A DNA stretch of 64,000 nucleotides, taken from assembly GCA_029204225.1 (NCBI GenBank), contig CM055112.1, forward strand, positions 23,615,171 through 23,679,170. Direction: 5' to 3'. The notes under the pieces are model-generated. The model was not told the DNA's origin. It saw only the letters and a list, made by a program, of their open reading frames with translations, and ran no database searches. Below, piece by piece: positions 50,261 to 61,628 of this stretch (position 1 is the stretch's first letter; each line of letters starts with the position of its first letter). The stretch is from Diphasiastrum complanatum (Eukaryota > Streptophyta > Lycopodiopsida > Lycopodiales > Lycopodiaceae). The translations under genes and the position numbers were made by a program.

Positions 50261-53200
50261 AGAGATTAATAAAGCAGGAGATTTCAACGCCCGTACTAGC
50301 TCCAGACAGACAGAATTTCATGCAGATACTAACGTTCTTCGGCTTCATCCTCTGGATATGGGATTTGATCGAGTATCACAGGATGCACACACTTCAGTTA
50401 CATCTTTTGGAGAGCAATTGATTACTCTTGCAGAGACACATTCTCTGGCCATCTTGAATGGCCTCACACAGTGGCCTTCCTCATCAGCGTTTACATGTTA
50501 TCCTCATGGTGGAGGACATAGTGTAGTTGACTACTTTATTGGATCACCTGCTTTGATCCCTCACATCTCTGATTTCTCCATTATACCTCCTACCATTTCT
50601 GATCACTCACTCGTACGCCTCTCACTGGGTCACATAACCCCATCTTCTAAAGTTCCACGCTCCTCTTCTACTAACATACGTGTTCCTTTTACTCACTCTG
50701 GACTCGCCAACTACACCACAACCCTGTCCCAACTACTTACTCACTTTCCTTTCACAACATCAGTTGAGCAACAAGCCACTTTTCTCTCTGAATTCCTCTT
50801 ATCTGCAGCGTCCTCATCTTTCCCCACCAAGACGATATCATCTCATAGATGTGTTCACAACCACTGGTATGATGCAAAATGTCGTTCTCTTCACAAACAT
50901 GTGGCAAATGCCAGATTACACTCCCCTGCAACTCTCAAACAACACCAGAAAAAGTATCATAAAGCCACCAGAACAAAGAAAATAACATAACTACGATCAC
51001 TCTGCCAAAGGTTGATCGATTCTTTAGCTTCCTTTTCCTCCTCCTTTTTCCGGAAACATTTCACCAGATCCTCTTCGACTTTGGCCCCCATTGCAACCGA
51101 ATCTTGGGTCGAATATGCCACAAAACTTTATACCCTAGACTCCCCTCCTACCTTACTCTCACCACGACCTGCCCGCTGCACGCTTTTTACTCCACATGGT
51201 TGAAAATGCCATTAACCATGCCAAACTTCATAAAGCCACTGACTATGATTCTCTCAACGTGGATTTCCTAAAACCTGTAGCACATCTTATCTCGCCCTTT
51301 ATTGCTCACGCTTTTAACATTGCTGTGACCTCTGGTTTTCCTACCGCATGGTGTACTAACATTCTTCATCCCATTCTCAAGGCAGGTGATCCCATAAATG
51401 TAGAAAACTACTGTACTATTATGATTGGTCACACTTTAGCTAAGATTTATGGTTCCATTTTACAGACGGTTACAGGATCTTTTGCTGAAGCTGAGGATTT
51501 ACATGCTATGGTCAGGCTGGGTTCAGACCAGGATACTCTACCTTAGATCAGATTTTCATTTTGCGATGCATCATTGAGGAGGCATGACATCAGAGAAAGA
51601 GAGTTTATTGTTGCTTTGTGGACTTCCACAAAGCTTTTGACTCAGTTCCGAGGCACCTCCTTTTCCAAAGATTATCTTTGCTTGGCTTCACAGACGAGAC
51701 TATTGCCGCGATCATTACTTTATATGAGCGAGTTTGGGCGCGGTTCAGGGACGGTAGTGGTTGGTCCTCGCCGATCCATTCTACCATTGGAGTGAAGCAG
51801 GGCTGCCCCTTATCTCCTACTCTCTTTGCACTATATATTGATGACCTCGAGTGGATTATTCGAGAGGAAGGTGGAGAGGGTTGTACCTTAGCAGGTATTA
51901 TTATCCCCATTCTCCTATACGCTGATGATGTGGTTCTTCTCTCATCCTCTACAGCTGGCTTACAGAGACACCTCTCTGCTTTACATCACTTCTGTCAGCT
52001 TTGGGGATTGATGGTTAATACTAAGAAGACCAAGATTATGGTGCTCAACACCAATAGACAACATATGAGAGATGTGCCCTCCGATTGAGATTGTGACCTC
52101 TTACACTTATTTGGGAGTACTTTTTTCTGGTTCCGACCGGCAGCCCTCACCAGACTCCGTAAGGGGCACACTTCTCTTGTTCATATGGAGAGATTCTGCT
52201 CCACATATTATGTACAGGACCCTGCTACTAGATGCTTACTATTTTCTACCACTGTCTCCCCGGTTGTTTTATACTCTGTTGAGACTTGGTGTCCGGATTT
52301 ATCACGTGATACTTGGAGGGATTTTACTCGTATCCAGATTCTCATGCTTAGCAGGATGACTAGGGCTAAGCCCTCGGTGCCACATGATATCATATTAGCG
52401 GAGTTTGCTTCCCCTCCCCTGGTTATCGGTGCTATGTTTCAGATCATTACCTTTCTTCACAGGATATCAAAGTTAGCCACTTCCATATATATTGTTGCTG
52501 CTCTCACTTCATCACGCACCATTGCTGGACAGGGAGCCAAGCATTCTTGGTTTGGCAGTGTCTTAGCCCTTCTTCGGACTTGGGGCTTATCTATACTTGA
52601 TCTTCCGAGCGGGACTCATGCTTATATCAGACAGTATATTTATCGTAGCTACATACGCACTATATGGTCACAGCCAGACCCTGATAAGGTCAAGATACAT
52701 TTCTATGGCACACATTTACTACGGTTGGATACTACGGGTACCCCTATCCTTCCAGCATATCTCCCACAGCCATTATCTTTTGTTCTGCGATATCGTATGG
52801 GACAGCTCCGAGTCTCTTCTCATCAGCTGGCTATTGAGACAGGTAGATACATGGACACTCCCAGATTGCAGAGGATATGTCAACTTTGTTCTCTTCATGA
52901 GATGGAAGATGAGTTCCATTTCATCTTTCGCTGTCCAGTATATTACGAGATCAGGGGGCGTTACCATTGTTTATACAGAGATACCCCTCTCACGTTGTGA
53001 TCGTTCCTCGAGTACCCAGACTCCAGATGTGTAGGTCTTCAATTGAGAGAGATGTATACTCTACGAGCTTCACTTCTACCTGCCACAGATATGGATCACA
53101 GCCAGGCTCATATTACCCAGTTTTTCTAGAAGTGAGACAGAGAGGACATTTCCGTTTTGGATTTTGAACTCCCCACTCGGAGATCGAAGACACAAAGAGT

Positions 53201-53503
53201 CTCACATATTTCTGCTAGATCCAGGATCACTAGATCTTCACGGGCTTCTCGCCAGTCCACAGCACGCTCCACTACTACTATCACTCACTATTTTCAGCTT
53301 ACTCGTAGCTAGTCTCCTCCGCAGAGCAGGTGGTTAAGCTCTTGCATTGTACCCTCGCAAGCTGGTGGTCAAGCTTGGATATTTCTTCTTCTTAGAGATA
53401 GTGAGATAGATATGCTAGTTTCTTGTCTTCTTCTCTTTTCTACTAGTAAATAAGTCCGTATGCGGACAATGCTCCTCACCTTTTGTACTCTCTTTTGTCT
53501 TAT

Positions 53504-53517
53504 GTACCTTTGGGTAC
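53504..53517 (+). other. LINE 2 3'-end hairpin
   Basis: GTACC-TTTG-GGTAC, then CAAAAGACGTTAATAATAA. Upstream TTTTGTCTTAT is shared with the 40333 copy (CTGTCTTAT). Confidence 0.75.
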
Positions 53518-53549
53518 CAAAAGACGTTAATAATAATAATTCTAATTCT

Positions 53550-53552
<3 letters not shown>

Positions 53553-53612
<60 letters not shown>

Positions 53613-53628
53613 TCTCTCCCTCTCTGCT
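53553..53628. repeat. (CT)n tail of LINE 2
   Basis: About 75 bp of CT with CCC interruptions, directly after the TTCTAATTCTAATT step of the LINE 3' end. It reads as an expanded LINE tail. Confidence 0.9.
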
Positions 53629-54180
53629 GCCTCCCCCAGCTGCACCCTCCACCAGTTACCACCTCCCCCAGCTGCCACCTTCACCAGCTGAACCTTCACC
53701 CATTGTCACCTGCCTGTATCCCCAACTGCGCCCTTCCCAGTGATACCTCCCCTGGATCTGACCTCTCCCAGCACCGCCTCCCCTAGATCTGCACTGCTCC
53801 AGTGCTGCCTCCCCCAGATCGCACATACCCAGTTGCCCCCTAAACCCCCCCCCCCCCCCCCCCCCCCCCCAAATAGCTGCAACCTAACCAGATCGCACCT
53901 ACCCGGCTGGCACCTGTCCAGTAGCGACCTAGCTGTCGCCTGTCTATTGCAACCTGTCCCAGCCCGCACCTGCCCCAGTCCACACCACCAGATCGCACCT
54001 ACCCCAATCCGCACCTGCATACTTTTACCAGCTGCCTGAAATTTTTTTTAGCTGCCGCCTACCTGTTTCTGCCCTCCTCAGCTACTACCTTTCCCAGTTG
54101 TTGCCTGCCTCAACTGCTGCCTTCACTACTTCCCTCATTTTCTATCACTGTTCAGATCTGCCTATCTCTAGATCTCTGTC
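53629..54180 (+). other. C-rich degenerate repeat with a 26-base C run
   Basis: CTGCC, CCCAGCTG, CACCTACC and CAGATCGCACCT words recur irregularly. 53845-53870 is an uninterrupted run of 26 C. It resembles the leader of the gypsy family on the plus strand and precedes a gag relic. Confidence 0.55.
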
Positions 54181-54279
54181 AAAATGACTTCGTCTGATGC
54201 CTCCTATGGTGAAATTCACGCTCAACTTGACAATTCTCTGATTCACATTTGATCTTCCACTTGTTGTTATTATTTAACA

Positions 54280-54600
54280 TTATATTTCTAGCAAACATCG
54301 TTCCTTACGCTATGATGTTCAGTTTCTTCAACTTACTTCCTTAGATCGTGCTACGTTGTTTGTTTCTACTTTACAGCATACATATCTTGACCAGCAAATC
54401 TCCTTCCACTCTCGCTCCTTGTTATATCCTCTGTTTTTTCGTTCTTCCCCTTCTGACGACCCTCCTCATGATACTTCCGCTGAGTGTTTGCCCCAATTAG
54501 ATTATGCCACTTGGTCTCGCACTGTGGGCCCTCGTCATATCCATTTACGTGCCTCAACTGCTTTGCTAAGTACTGGCCTAAGTTTAAAGAGCAACCTTAA
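54280..54600 (+). pseudogene. Gypsy gag relic, plus strand
   Basis: The frame reads LRYDVQFLQLTSLDRATLF and STLQHTYLDQQ, later PQLDYATWSRTVGPRHIHLR. Gypsy A and B gag have YDVSSFRPPTLVEAM, STLQHKYPDP and QLAYATWTGCPGPRSIRLR in the same order. The spacing is shortened and the zinc knuckle is lost. Confidence 0.5.
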
Positions 54601-54828
54601 GTTCATGATTTTCCAAAGAAGACTCTTTATTTGCTCTAAGACGGTAATTGTGAAAACTTCAATGAAATACTCCTATTAGAAACAAGCTGTTTGTATTGTT
54701 TACAAGCATAAAGAGAAAAATATCAATATCAGGCCTTCCATATCAGAAAAATTGATCAAAGACATACAGCTTGTATTTGCAAATAGAAGTTAGAACTAAA
54801 ACCAAGTATTTAGCTCTTTGAAGGTTAC

Positions 54829-54875
54829 CTGTGACACAGTTTTGAATACCAAAGAGACCATGAAAAAGAACACAC
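54829..54875 (-). CDS. SDR gene, small penultimate exon
   Basis: 47 bp between TTTTGCTGTAG and GTAACC on the minus strand. It completes a codon left open by the previous exon (A + GT, Ser) and then reads VFFFMVSLVFKTVSQ. In the family this is the hydrophobic helix before the V-Q-GAATTCY junction. Phase 1 entry and phase 0 exit fit both neighbours. Confidence 0.8.
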
Positions 54876-55036
54876 CTACAGCAAAAGTAAGAATTATTAC
54901 CTTCACAGATATACATTTTTGTGTTAGAACTCTAAAAAATCCCTCCCATACAAAACATGTTGAAGTGATTAACTACCTTATATCGAGCATTGAACTCTTT
55001 ATGTCAAGTGTAAAACAAAAATCTTTAAATCCTCAC

Positions 55037-55124
55037 TTATAAAAGTAGCATTCCAATCCCGTAAAATATTAGTATTTATGGCTCCAGGATGTAGAGCATT
55101 TGCAGTCACATTTACACTTTTTCC
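55037..55124 (-). CDS. SDR gene exon with the HPG motif
   Basis: 88 bp between AATACAG and the donor ATAA/GTGAGG on the minus strand. The peptide is GKSVNVTANALHPGAINTNI, then LRDWNATFI and one spare base. ITANSLHPG..TNL is the substrate-loop signature after the active site in TIC32-like SDRs. It enters in phase 0, as required by the exon at 62683-62761, and leaves in phase 1. The next intron is only 161 bp. Confidence 0.87.
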
Positions 55125-55959
55125 CTGTATTAAGTACAAAACAAAAAGACGAATCAGCCCTATGTTTCAGAATAATGTTAATACAATATGCTCTTTATCA
55201 AGATTACAAAAAGAATCAATAATATTTGACCACTAGAGTTGTGACATCAATAAAAAATGCCTCACCCACATATAGACACAACCTTGCTCTTTAAGAAGAG
55301 GCACCCAATACTTCAAAATAAATGATAGCCAAGCACGTGTTGATGGTTTACACTTTACATCTTGGAAATGCAAATAAAAAATTTCTCATGAGGGTCTTCG
55401 GCCTAACAGTATGCAGTTATACCAACTGCAAATCGTGGTCATGTTCAATAAGTGCGGTGATCAAACCTTGCATTTTACAACCTCGCCTTCTCCCAAAACC
55501 TCTTCCACTGAAAAACATGCACATTAGTGGAAATGTCTTCGTTTCTCTGCACTCTACCTGCTACCCTTTTCTTACTATGCTATCCACAGTGCTCCTTCCT
55601 GGTTGCGACTTAATACCCTATCCTACGATTGCTAGTATTTGGCCACAAGTCTTGATAAAAAAATTTCAGCCTTACTCACAATCGTTTCACAATGACTTTT
55701 CTTACCATCATTTTCAAAACTCCTCTTGACAATGTTCAACATGATAGAAAAAGGAATTTGGTAGGAAAAAGTAATTGGCATAGAATAGAAAAAAGATTCA
55801 TTCCAATCATTAAAAACTACAATCGCCTCAAGCTGATCAAGGAGTATTCAAACAAACTCTATCTAGACATTGATACATTTGATGAGGACAATTATGGAAA
55901 ACTATGTTCCATAGACTACATGGATTACAAGGCCTATCATTCATTTATATTCATTTGTT

Positions 55960-56410
55960 GGCCATGAGTCCTTTTTATTCATGTATAGGCCTAAAAGCAT
56001 TCTGTCTACATTTATATTTACGAATGGCCAAGGGCCCAATTATTACGACTTGGTATTAAAGTGGGGATCTTATTGGAAGGGTGCAGACCCTCCAAGAGCG
56101 CGCACTATTTTCCATCCTATGACCCTATTTTGGAAAAGCTTAGGCTAAGTGTCTAGAAGCTTCTATTTTAGGGCTCCTATTGAATATAAGTAGAGCCTAG
56201 AGACATTTATTTCTTAGCTTATGGTTTGGTATCACTTGGGCTTTTCTTTAAAGAACTCTTGCCTTTGCTAATTCTTGTAGGGCTTTAGCCATTGATTGTA
56301 TGTGTTTCTATTTCCCATTATTCGTGGGAGATTGTAAGATCGCTTCATGTATTGTTAATTACGCCTCATCAATGTTAAAATCTGTGACTGAATTCATAGC
56401 TTGTAATGAA
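55960..56410 (+). repeat. Old solo LTR-like block of the gypsy A/B type
   Basis: The plus strand shows GGCCAAGGGCCC, ACCCTCCAAGAGCGCGCACT, ATTTTCC, AGAAGCTTC, TTTAGGGCTCC and TATAAGTAGAG, in the order found in the minus-strand LTRs of A and B (GGAGGGCGCACTATTTTCCC, GGAAGCTTCC, TTTTAGGGCTTCC, CTATAAGTAGGG). Both ends are too diverged to place exactly. Confidence 0.65.
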
Positions 56411-56639
56411 TCCAGTCTGTGTGAGAACATTGTTCGGCCCTTCCACAAAATAATATTCTCACAAATTTAGCAACCACTTCACAAATATCATCAAATATAT
56501 CCTTGTTAAGCTGCATGGTGATGTGAAGCCCTTTGAAATTATTAATAGGAGGATAGAAGGCAACTTACAAAGTTTAAGCTGATGCTCAATATTTCAAGTG
56601 CCTACCAAAGAAACACACCTCCACATCAAAGGCTCTAAC

Positions 56640-57480
56640 GAAAGAGGCTAACTCCAAGAGTATTGTGCCCACTTCACCCATTTTCATATCCTCCAAACCT
56701 TCAAAAATTCTACCTATTCATAGCATATCCATTTATATGCTGAATAATAACGATGCTAAAGAGGAGCTTGAAGCCCAGCTACTTGTCCATGTTGCTGACA
56801 TCTTAGCCCCCATCATTGCCACTCTCATTAATAGAGAGCTCACTACAAGCTTTCCTCCCTCTTGTTGTACTAACCTTATAAAAACCCTCACAAAAACGGC
56901 GATTCCATGAGACCAAAAAAATATTGCACCATCATGATTGTCGACACATTATGCTTAAGCTTTATGCATCTACCCTCCAAATAACATTAAGCATAGAGGC
57001 AAAGTCATGTCACTTACATGCCATAGGATAGGTTGGTTCTCAGGAACATCACTCTACAACAAATCACATCCTCACCCTCATGTCTCTCATTGATGAAAAT
57101 GAGACCAAGTTTAGATGAGAGCTGTCATTGTTATTTTGTAGATTTAGGCACGCATTCGACTTAGGCCCTTAGGATATGCTTATTCAAAGGTTACGAGACC
57201 TCCAACATATAGCTGATGACACTATATGAGTGAGTAGTCAATTGCTTCCATTCCTCTGCTGGTATATTTGAGTAGGTTACAGGCACTATTGGATTGCTCA
57301 CTCTTGGCTACACCCTTTGATTTTTACATCGATGAGCTTGAGGCAGTCTTTGGTCAGGTTGTAAACTTGGCGATACTTTGATATCCATTCTCCTATGCAC
57401 ACTAGGACCCATGTCAGACGTTTGGAGGTGAATGTAAAGAAAACCAAAAATATCTTGTTGCATGGGCACGATATTTTTCA
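56640..57480 (+). pseudogene. Decayed LINE reverse transcriptase fragment
   Basis: ADILAPIIATLINRELTTSF and PPSCCTNLIKTL correspond to NLLAPAIATLLNSTIVSGF and PSSRCTNIIHPI of LINE 1. Later scraps (LMSLIDENE, FDFYIDELEAVFGQV) follow RT order. Many stops. No tail hairpin was found. Confidence 0.65.
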
Positions 57481-58034
57481 TAGTCGTTGACACTTTTGAG
57501 GCTGGCATCATGGCGATGGAGGAGTACATGTTCAAGCATATTAGGGAAGTCATTGGGGCATGCAAGTAGACTCCTTGAGCTATTTGCAATTTGTAATGTG
57601 CATGTGTCATGTATTGATATATGGATCCTATTGCGAGAGCCAAATCCTAGAGAGTTGACACTATTTAGGGATGACGCATTGTGATGATAGGCTTGTAGCC
57701 TATCTACACCACCCTAAAACGTCTTATAGAGAATTCCATTAAGGGCCTTTTATACAAGTTTATAGAAAAATTTAGGGAGCAACTAAAGACATGTATGATT
57801 ATCAGTGTCAAGAGGCCTACACAGTGGAAATCCAAGAACTTGCATTTGCATGATGCTAATAGGGTCATGAATGTATTACGTAGCCCTAAGTAGTTACAAG
57901 TAAGTAGTAATTGCTAAGTTAGAAAATTGAGTACTAAGTAAACTGTTGACTTATAGTTTTGATTCTTGAAGTTAGCTTTTTAAGAGTTCTAGAGTTTATT
58001 GCAACTTGCTACTTCTCCCCAGTGCTCATAAGTC
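57481..58034. other. No recognisable gene
   Basis: Short frames only, between the LINE fragment and the decayed gypsy. Confidence 0.35.
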
Positions 58035-60388
58035 TGATGAGGATGAAGGGGCCCAAATGCGCCAATTTGGTTAGCCTATCAACCACCACCCAAATGGCAT
58101 CGTGACCCTTCCCGGCTTTCAATCACAAAATCCATTGAAATACTTTCGCATTTCTTGTTCGGAATATCCAAAGGATGTAAAAGATCCGCAACTTTGAGTC
58201 TTTCTGCTTTTTTATGTTGGCATTGTTCACAACCTTGAACATATGCCTCGACATGACCTTTCATCTTTGGCTAGAAGAAGTTTTGCCTGAAAAGGCCAAG
58301 TGTCCTCTGTATGCTTGGGTGACCAGCACAAGGGTTGCTGTTGTAGGATTTGGGCCCACAAGTCCTCGCTATTTGGCACACAAACCTTTCCCTTATGGAA
58401 AAGCAGCCCATTCCTTATGGAATAGTCTTCAAGTATCTTGTCATTTCAGGATTGCTCAGGATCTTGCTTCCCAAGGTCATCACTAGATCTAGAATTTCCT
58501 GTCAGGTCATCTAGCCAGGTGCTACCAAAAAACCCATCGATGATCCCGAAGTGATAAACACAAATCAGCTTGGATTTCAGCAAAGCATAACTGATTAATT
58601 TCTCCAATCCGACTCAAGGCATCAGCAACATAGTTCGACGTACCTTTATGATGCTTAATGTCGAACACAACTTTTGAATGAGTTCCGACCATGTAGTTTT
58701 TCGGCCACGAAGGTCCTTAGCATCACGTATATACTTAAGAGATTGGTGATCGGTCATCACCGTAAATTTGGCAGGAAAAAAATAATACCTCCAGATTTTC
58801 AACACGTGAATGATTGGAAAAACCTCCTTCTCATAGGTAGAATACCTAGAGTAAGCAGGATTAAGCTTTTTGCTTTCAAATGCAACTGGTCTACCTTCCT
58901 GGTAAAGGACCACTCTTACAACACAGTCGCTAGCATCCGTATCCACCACAAAGGAACCTAGTTCAAAAACCAATCTTAGGAACATCCTTGTTCCAAATCC
59001 TTATCTGATGGTATCCTGATCTAAGGTCAATCTTGGAGAAATACTTAGCTCCATTTAGATGATCCTTTCGATCGTCCGTCCTAGGTAAGGGATATTTGTT
59101 CTTGATGGTTAACTTATTTAATTTTTAAAAATCACCCCACAAATGTTTGCCTCCATCCGTTTTACTAACCAGAAGGATTGGTGCTCCCCAAGAGGACTTA
59201 CTAGGCCAAATGTAGCCAATCCTAAGAAGTTCCTGTAACTATCTAGAAATTTCATCCTCTTCCTTAGTGCTAACCCTATATGGAAAAAGGGATATAGGCT
59301 CGCTATCAGGAAGTAACTCTATCTGATGGTCGACACTCCTTTGGGGAGGTAGGCCATCAGGTAGTTTTTCTAAAAAACATTGCTAAAGTCTTGCCTGAGT
59401 TTGTTAAAAACCCTTCCTTTAGGTGAATTAACACTTAAGGGGCAGTTTATGGGCACATTCAAACGCATTTGCGACAAATCGATATTTAGACTCTGTACAA
59501 CATAATCCTCAACATAGATTTCATCTTTTAAAAAACAAAGATAAAATTTATACTCAAAGTCTTTTAAACATTTAACAACTTCTAAAGCAAATACAACTGG
59601 ATGAGAAGGCATATCTACATAGCCTTTAAGTTCAACAAATGAGCCATTATGCAAAAAGGTTACACTACGTATCACATTGTCCTTTTTCAAGGACTCGTTC
59701 TTGGAGTAGAACCACTCCTTCCCATCATGTCTACTCTATCTGAATTCATGATATGAAAATCAAGGGCTTCGACATAATCTTGAATCTCGAGCGGCACCTG
59801 TGGAACGAGCTGGTCCCATGCTTGTCGATCTTTCCCCGACGCCATTTTCACCACATACAGATGGTTACTTGGCGGGTTAATAAAATTATGGGTTGAACCA
59901 TCATCAAAACGAATAGTCATGGCTTGTCATCCTACGAACCCATTCATACAAATGAGATCGTGGGGGCCAAAAACAGCCATAAAACAACACTTCTCACAAC
60001 TAGTGCCATCCTTAAAGGATAAATCGACAAAAAGAATATTAGAATTACTTGGTGCCTTGAAAGATTTATGATGCCCACCAGATTTCTTTTGTTTCTTCAA
60101 GCATTCTTTTGAAAGATGCCTGTTCTCCATGCAAGAGAAACACAAGTCGCCTATCCTTGCCTTGCCATAATCAGTGAGATCCAGCTTCACGCGCCTTTCC
60201 TGCCCTAGGTCCTTGCCCCACCTTTTGAAAATTTTCTTTTCCTTTTGCTCAGCCTTGGGCAAAATCTGCTCCTTATGGGAACCTAGATGGGCATCATCGA
60301 AGATTTTTGCAAAGCGAATTGCATCTTCGATAGTCTGCGGTCGGTTGTGTTGCACTGCTAATTGAAATTCTTTCAAAAGCCACAAAAT
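58035..60388 (-). pseudogene. Decayed Ty3/gypsy of a different lineage
   Basis: On the minus strand: gag end with zinc knuckle CFSCMENRHLSKEC (60385-59927), a protease-like stretch DDGSTHNFIN (59920-59687) and a spacer domain (59690-59370). RT fragments follow, frame-broken, around 59330-59000. RNase H (VVDTDASDCVVRVVL, AFESKKLNPAYSRYS, VMTDHQSLKYI) lies at 58985-58614. An integrase zinc region (YVQGCEQCQHKKAERL) and the first core strand (SISMDFVIE) lie at 58264-58079. No LTRs are attached. Sequence differs strongly from A and B. It ends against copia sequence at about 60388. Confidence 0.85.
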
Positions 60389-60721
60389 TAATGCTGCCTC
60401 TGAAGCTACTATGCAGTGTGGTTGAGAAATTTGTTATCGGACATTCGTCTTGTGCAGCATGCTCCGACAATCATCTTATGTGATAATCAAAGTGCCATTG
60501 CCTTATTGGCCAACCTTAGATTTCATTCGAGGAGTAAGCATATTGGAATTAAATATCACTATGTCAGGGGCAAGATTCTCAACAAAGAGGTCACCTTGGA
60601 GTATTGTCGAACGCAATACATGACTGCAGATATATTCACTAAAGAGCTGGGCACAAATGCACACAACAAATTTTGTGCAAATTTAAATCTGAAGATCAAG
60701 GCCTTCATGGATCCAGATTAA
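60389..60721 (+). pseudogene. Copia RNase H 3' end
   Basis: AASEATMQC precedes a 1-bp frameshift, then WLRNLLSDI, IILCDNQSAIALL, RSKHIGIKYHYVR and MTADIFTKEL. This is the typical C-terminal RNase H of copia pol with its DNQSA and ADI.TK motifs. The stop TAA at 60719-60721 overlaps the polypurine tract AAGGGGAGG. Everything upstream of the RNase H end is absent, replaced by the gypsy relic. Confidence 0.9.
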
Positions 60722-60728
60722 GGGGAGG

Positions 60729-61268
60729 TGTTGGATTTCTATTCCTTTTTTTCTCTCTTCCTAAATCCAATCTTTACTCTAGATCTCTTCAGTTGTCGAG
60801 CATCGGCAGATCATCGAACAGTCGAACGATCATCGAACAATCGGCAAGTCATCGAACTGCCGGACGAAGTCTACCAATCTATCACCGGCCGCTTATGACT
60901 TCTTATGAAGTCTTCTTATGAGCTATTTGGAGTACCTACGACTATCGGCCAAGTATGACTACGACGTTTGACAACACAGTACAAATCCAATCACCTAGTG
61001 GTTGGACATGTACTTCAACATGAAGACTAAGTGATCTACCATGCGCCGTCATACAACGACTGATCCAATGCCTTGTAAATTGATTCCCAACAACTCCTTT
61101 ATATATTTCTCATAAGCAACAGCCATCAAGCTAATCATCAATCTTCATTATTTATCAATAAGAGATTGATCCAGAGCAGCTTCCTTTCAGAGTGAGTAAG
61201 AGAGACAACTTCGAGCACACAGTTACTACCGCAATTGCATTGTGCTCAACTGATTATGTACATGCTAC
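60729..61268 (+). repeat. 3' LTR of the plus-strand copia (right end approximate)
   Basis: It starts TGTTGGATTTC directly after the polypurine tract. It has CATCGAAC-type short repeats at 60795-60870, a TATA box (TTTATATATTTC) near 61093-61104, and an AATAAGAG poly(A)-like signal near 61159. The TG start is firm. The right end is placed near 61268 only by size and sequence character. Confidence 0.75.
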
Positions 61269-61355
61269 ATTTTGAACTCAATCTAATCATCTTATTGCGT
61301 TCAGTTACCATGTCAGTGAATGTTATGCTTCTTTGATTTATTGCTTTAAGCACCT

Positions 61356-61628
61356 TCATTCCTCAGCTCTCGTATAGTTTTGTCTAAACATCTCAATGCT
61401 TCCACAATACACGTTTTTGCAACCAACATTAATGAATTTGTGTTTGTCTACGTAATCAATTGAGTCGATTCTGACGATTTCAAAGTGAGGAACAAATAAA
61501 ATCAGTTGCGATTCTTGTCGTGATACAGTTGGTTCATGCACTGAGGGAAAGGAGTCACTCATCAGAGCCCAATAGTTCGAACATAGTTCCTTCCCATCGA
61601 GCCTCTCTCTACATTCCCTTGACTCCAC
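61356..61628 (-). other. Unrecognised 90-codon open frame
   Basis: The peptide includes DGKELCSNYWALMSDSFP, VSRQESQLILFVPHFEIV and INVGCKNVYCGSIEMF. Composition looks protein-like, with low repeat content, but there is no ATG start and I recognise no family. It may be an exon or part of an unidentified element. Confidence 0.25.

Larger units (their letters stand above)
50275..53628 (+). pseudogene. LINE 2: endonuclease C-terminus, reverse transcriptase, zinc-finger end
   Basis: It begins abruptly inside the AP endonuclease at GDFNART (50277), a typical 5' truncation. The endonuclease end keeps the catalytic SDH box (TISDHSLVRL, SDH at 50598-50606). RT lies in three frames: 51196-51546 (ENYCTIMIGHTLAKIYGSIL), 51618-52088 (MDFHKAFDSVPRH, IGVKQGCPLSPTLF, YADD at 51918-51929) and 52185-53000. 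The last ends in a CCHC-type motif (CQLCSLHEMEDEFHFIFRC). Two frame breaks and a few stops disable it. The 3' end carries the hairpin at 53504, GACGTTAATAATAA and a TCTAAT/CT tail. It lies directly after the tail of LINE 1 in the same orientation. Confidence 0.9.
34475..54828 (-). other. 20.4-kb SDR intron filled with retroelements
   Basis: The donor CACAG/GTAACC lies at 54829/54828 and the acceptor CATTGCAG at 34475, with both neighbouring exons in phase 0. The intron contains an LTR relic (35951), a gag-like region, a LINE tail, gypsy B, two LINEs, C-rich leader-like DNA and a gypsy gag relic. Gypsy B lies in the sense orientation, while the LINEs are antisense to the gene. Confidence 0.75.

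Noticed and set aside
55692..55967. 91-codon plus-strand frame in the SDR intron
   Set aside because: Lysine- and isoleucine-rich, no motif I recognise, no neighbouring coding support.
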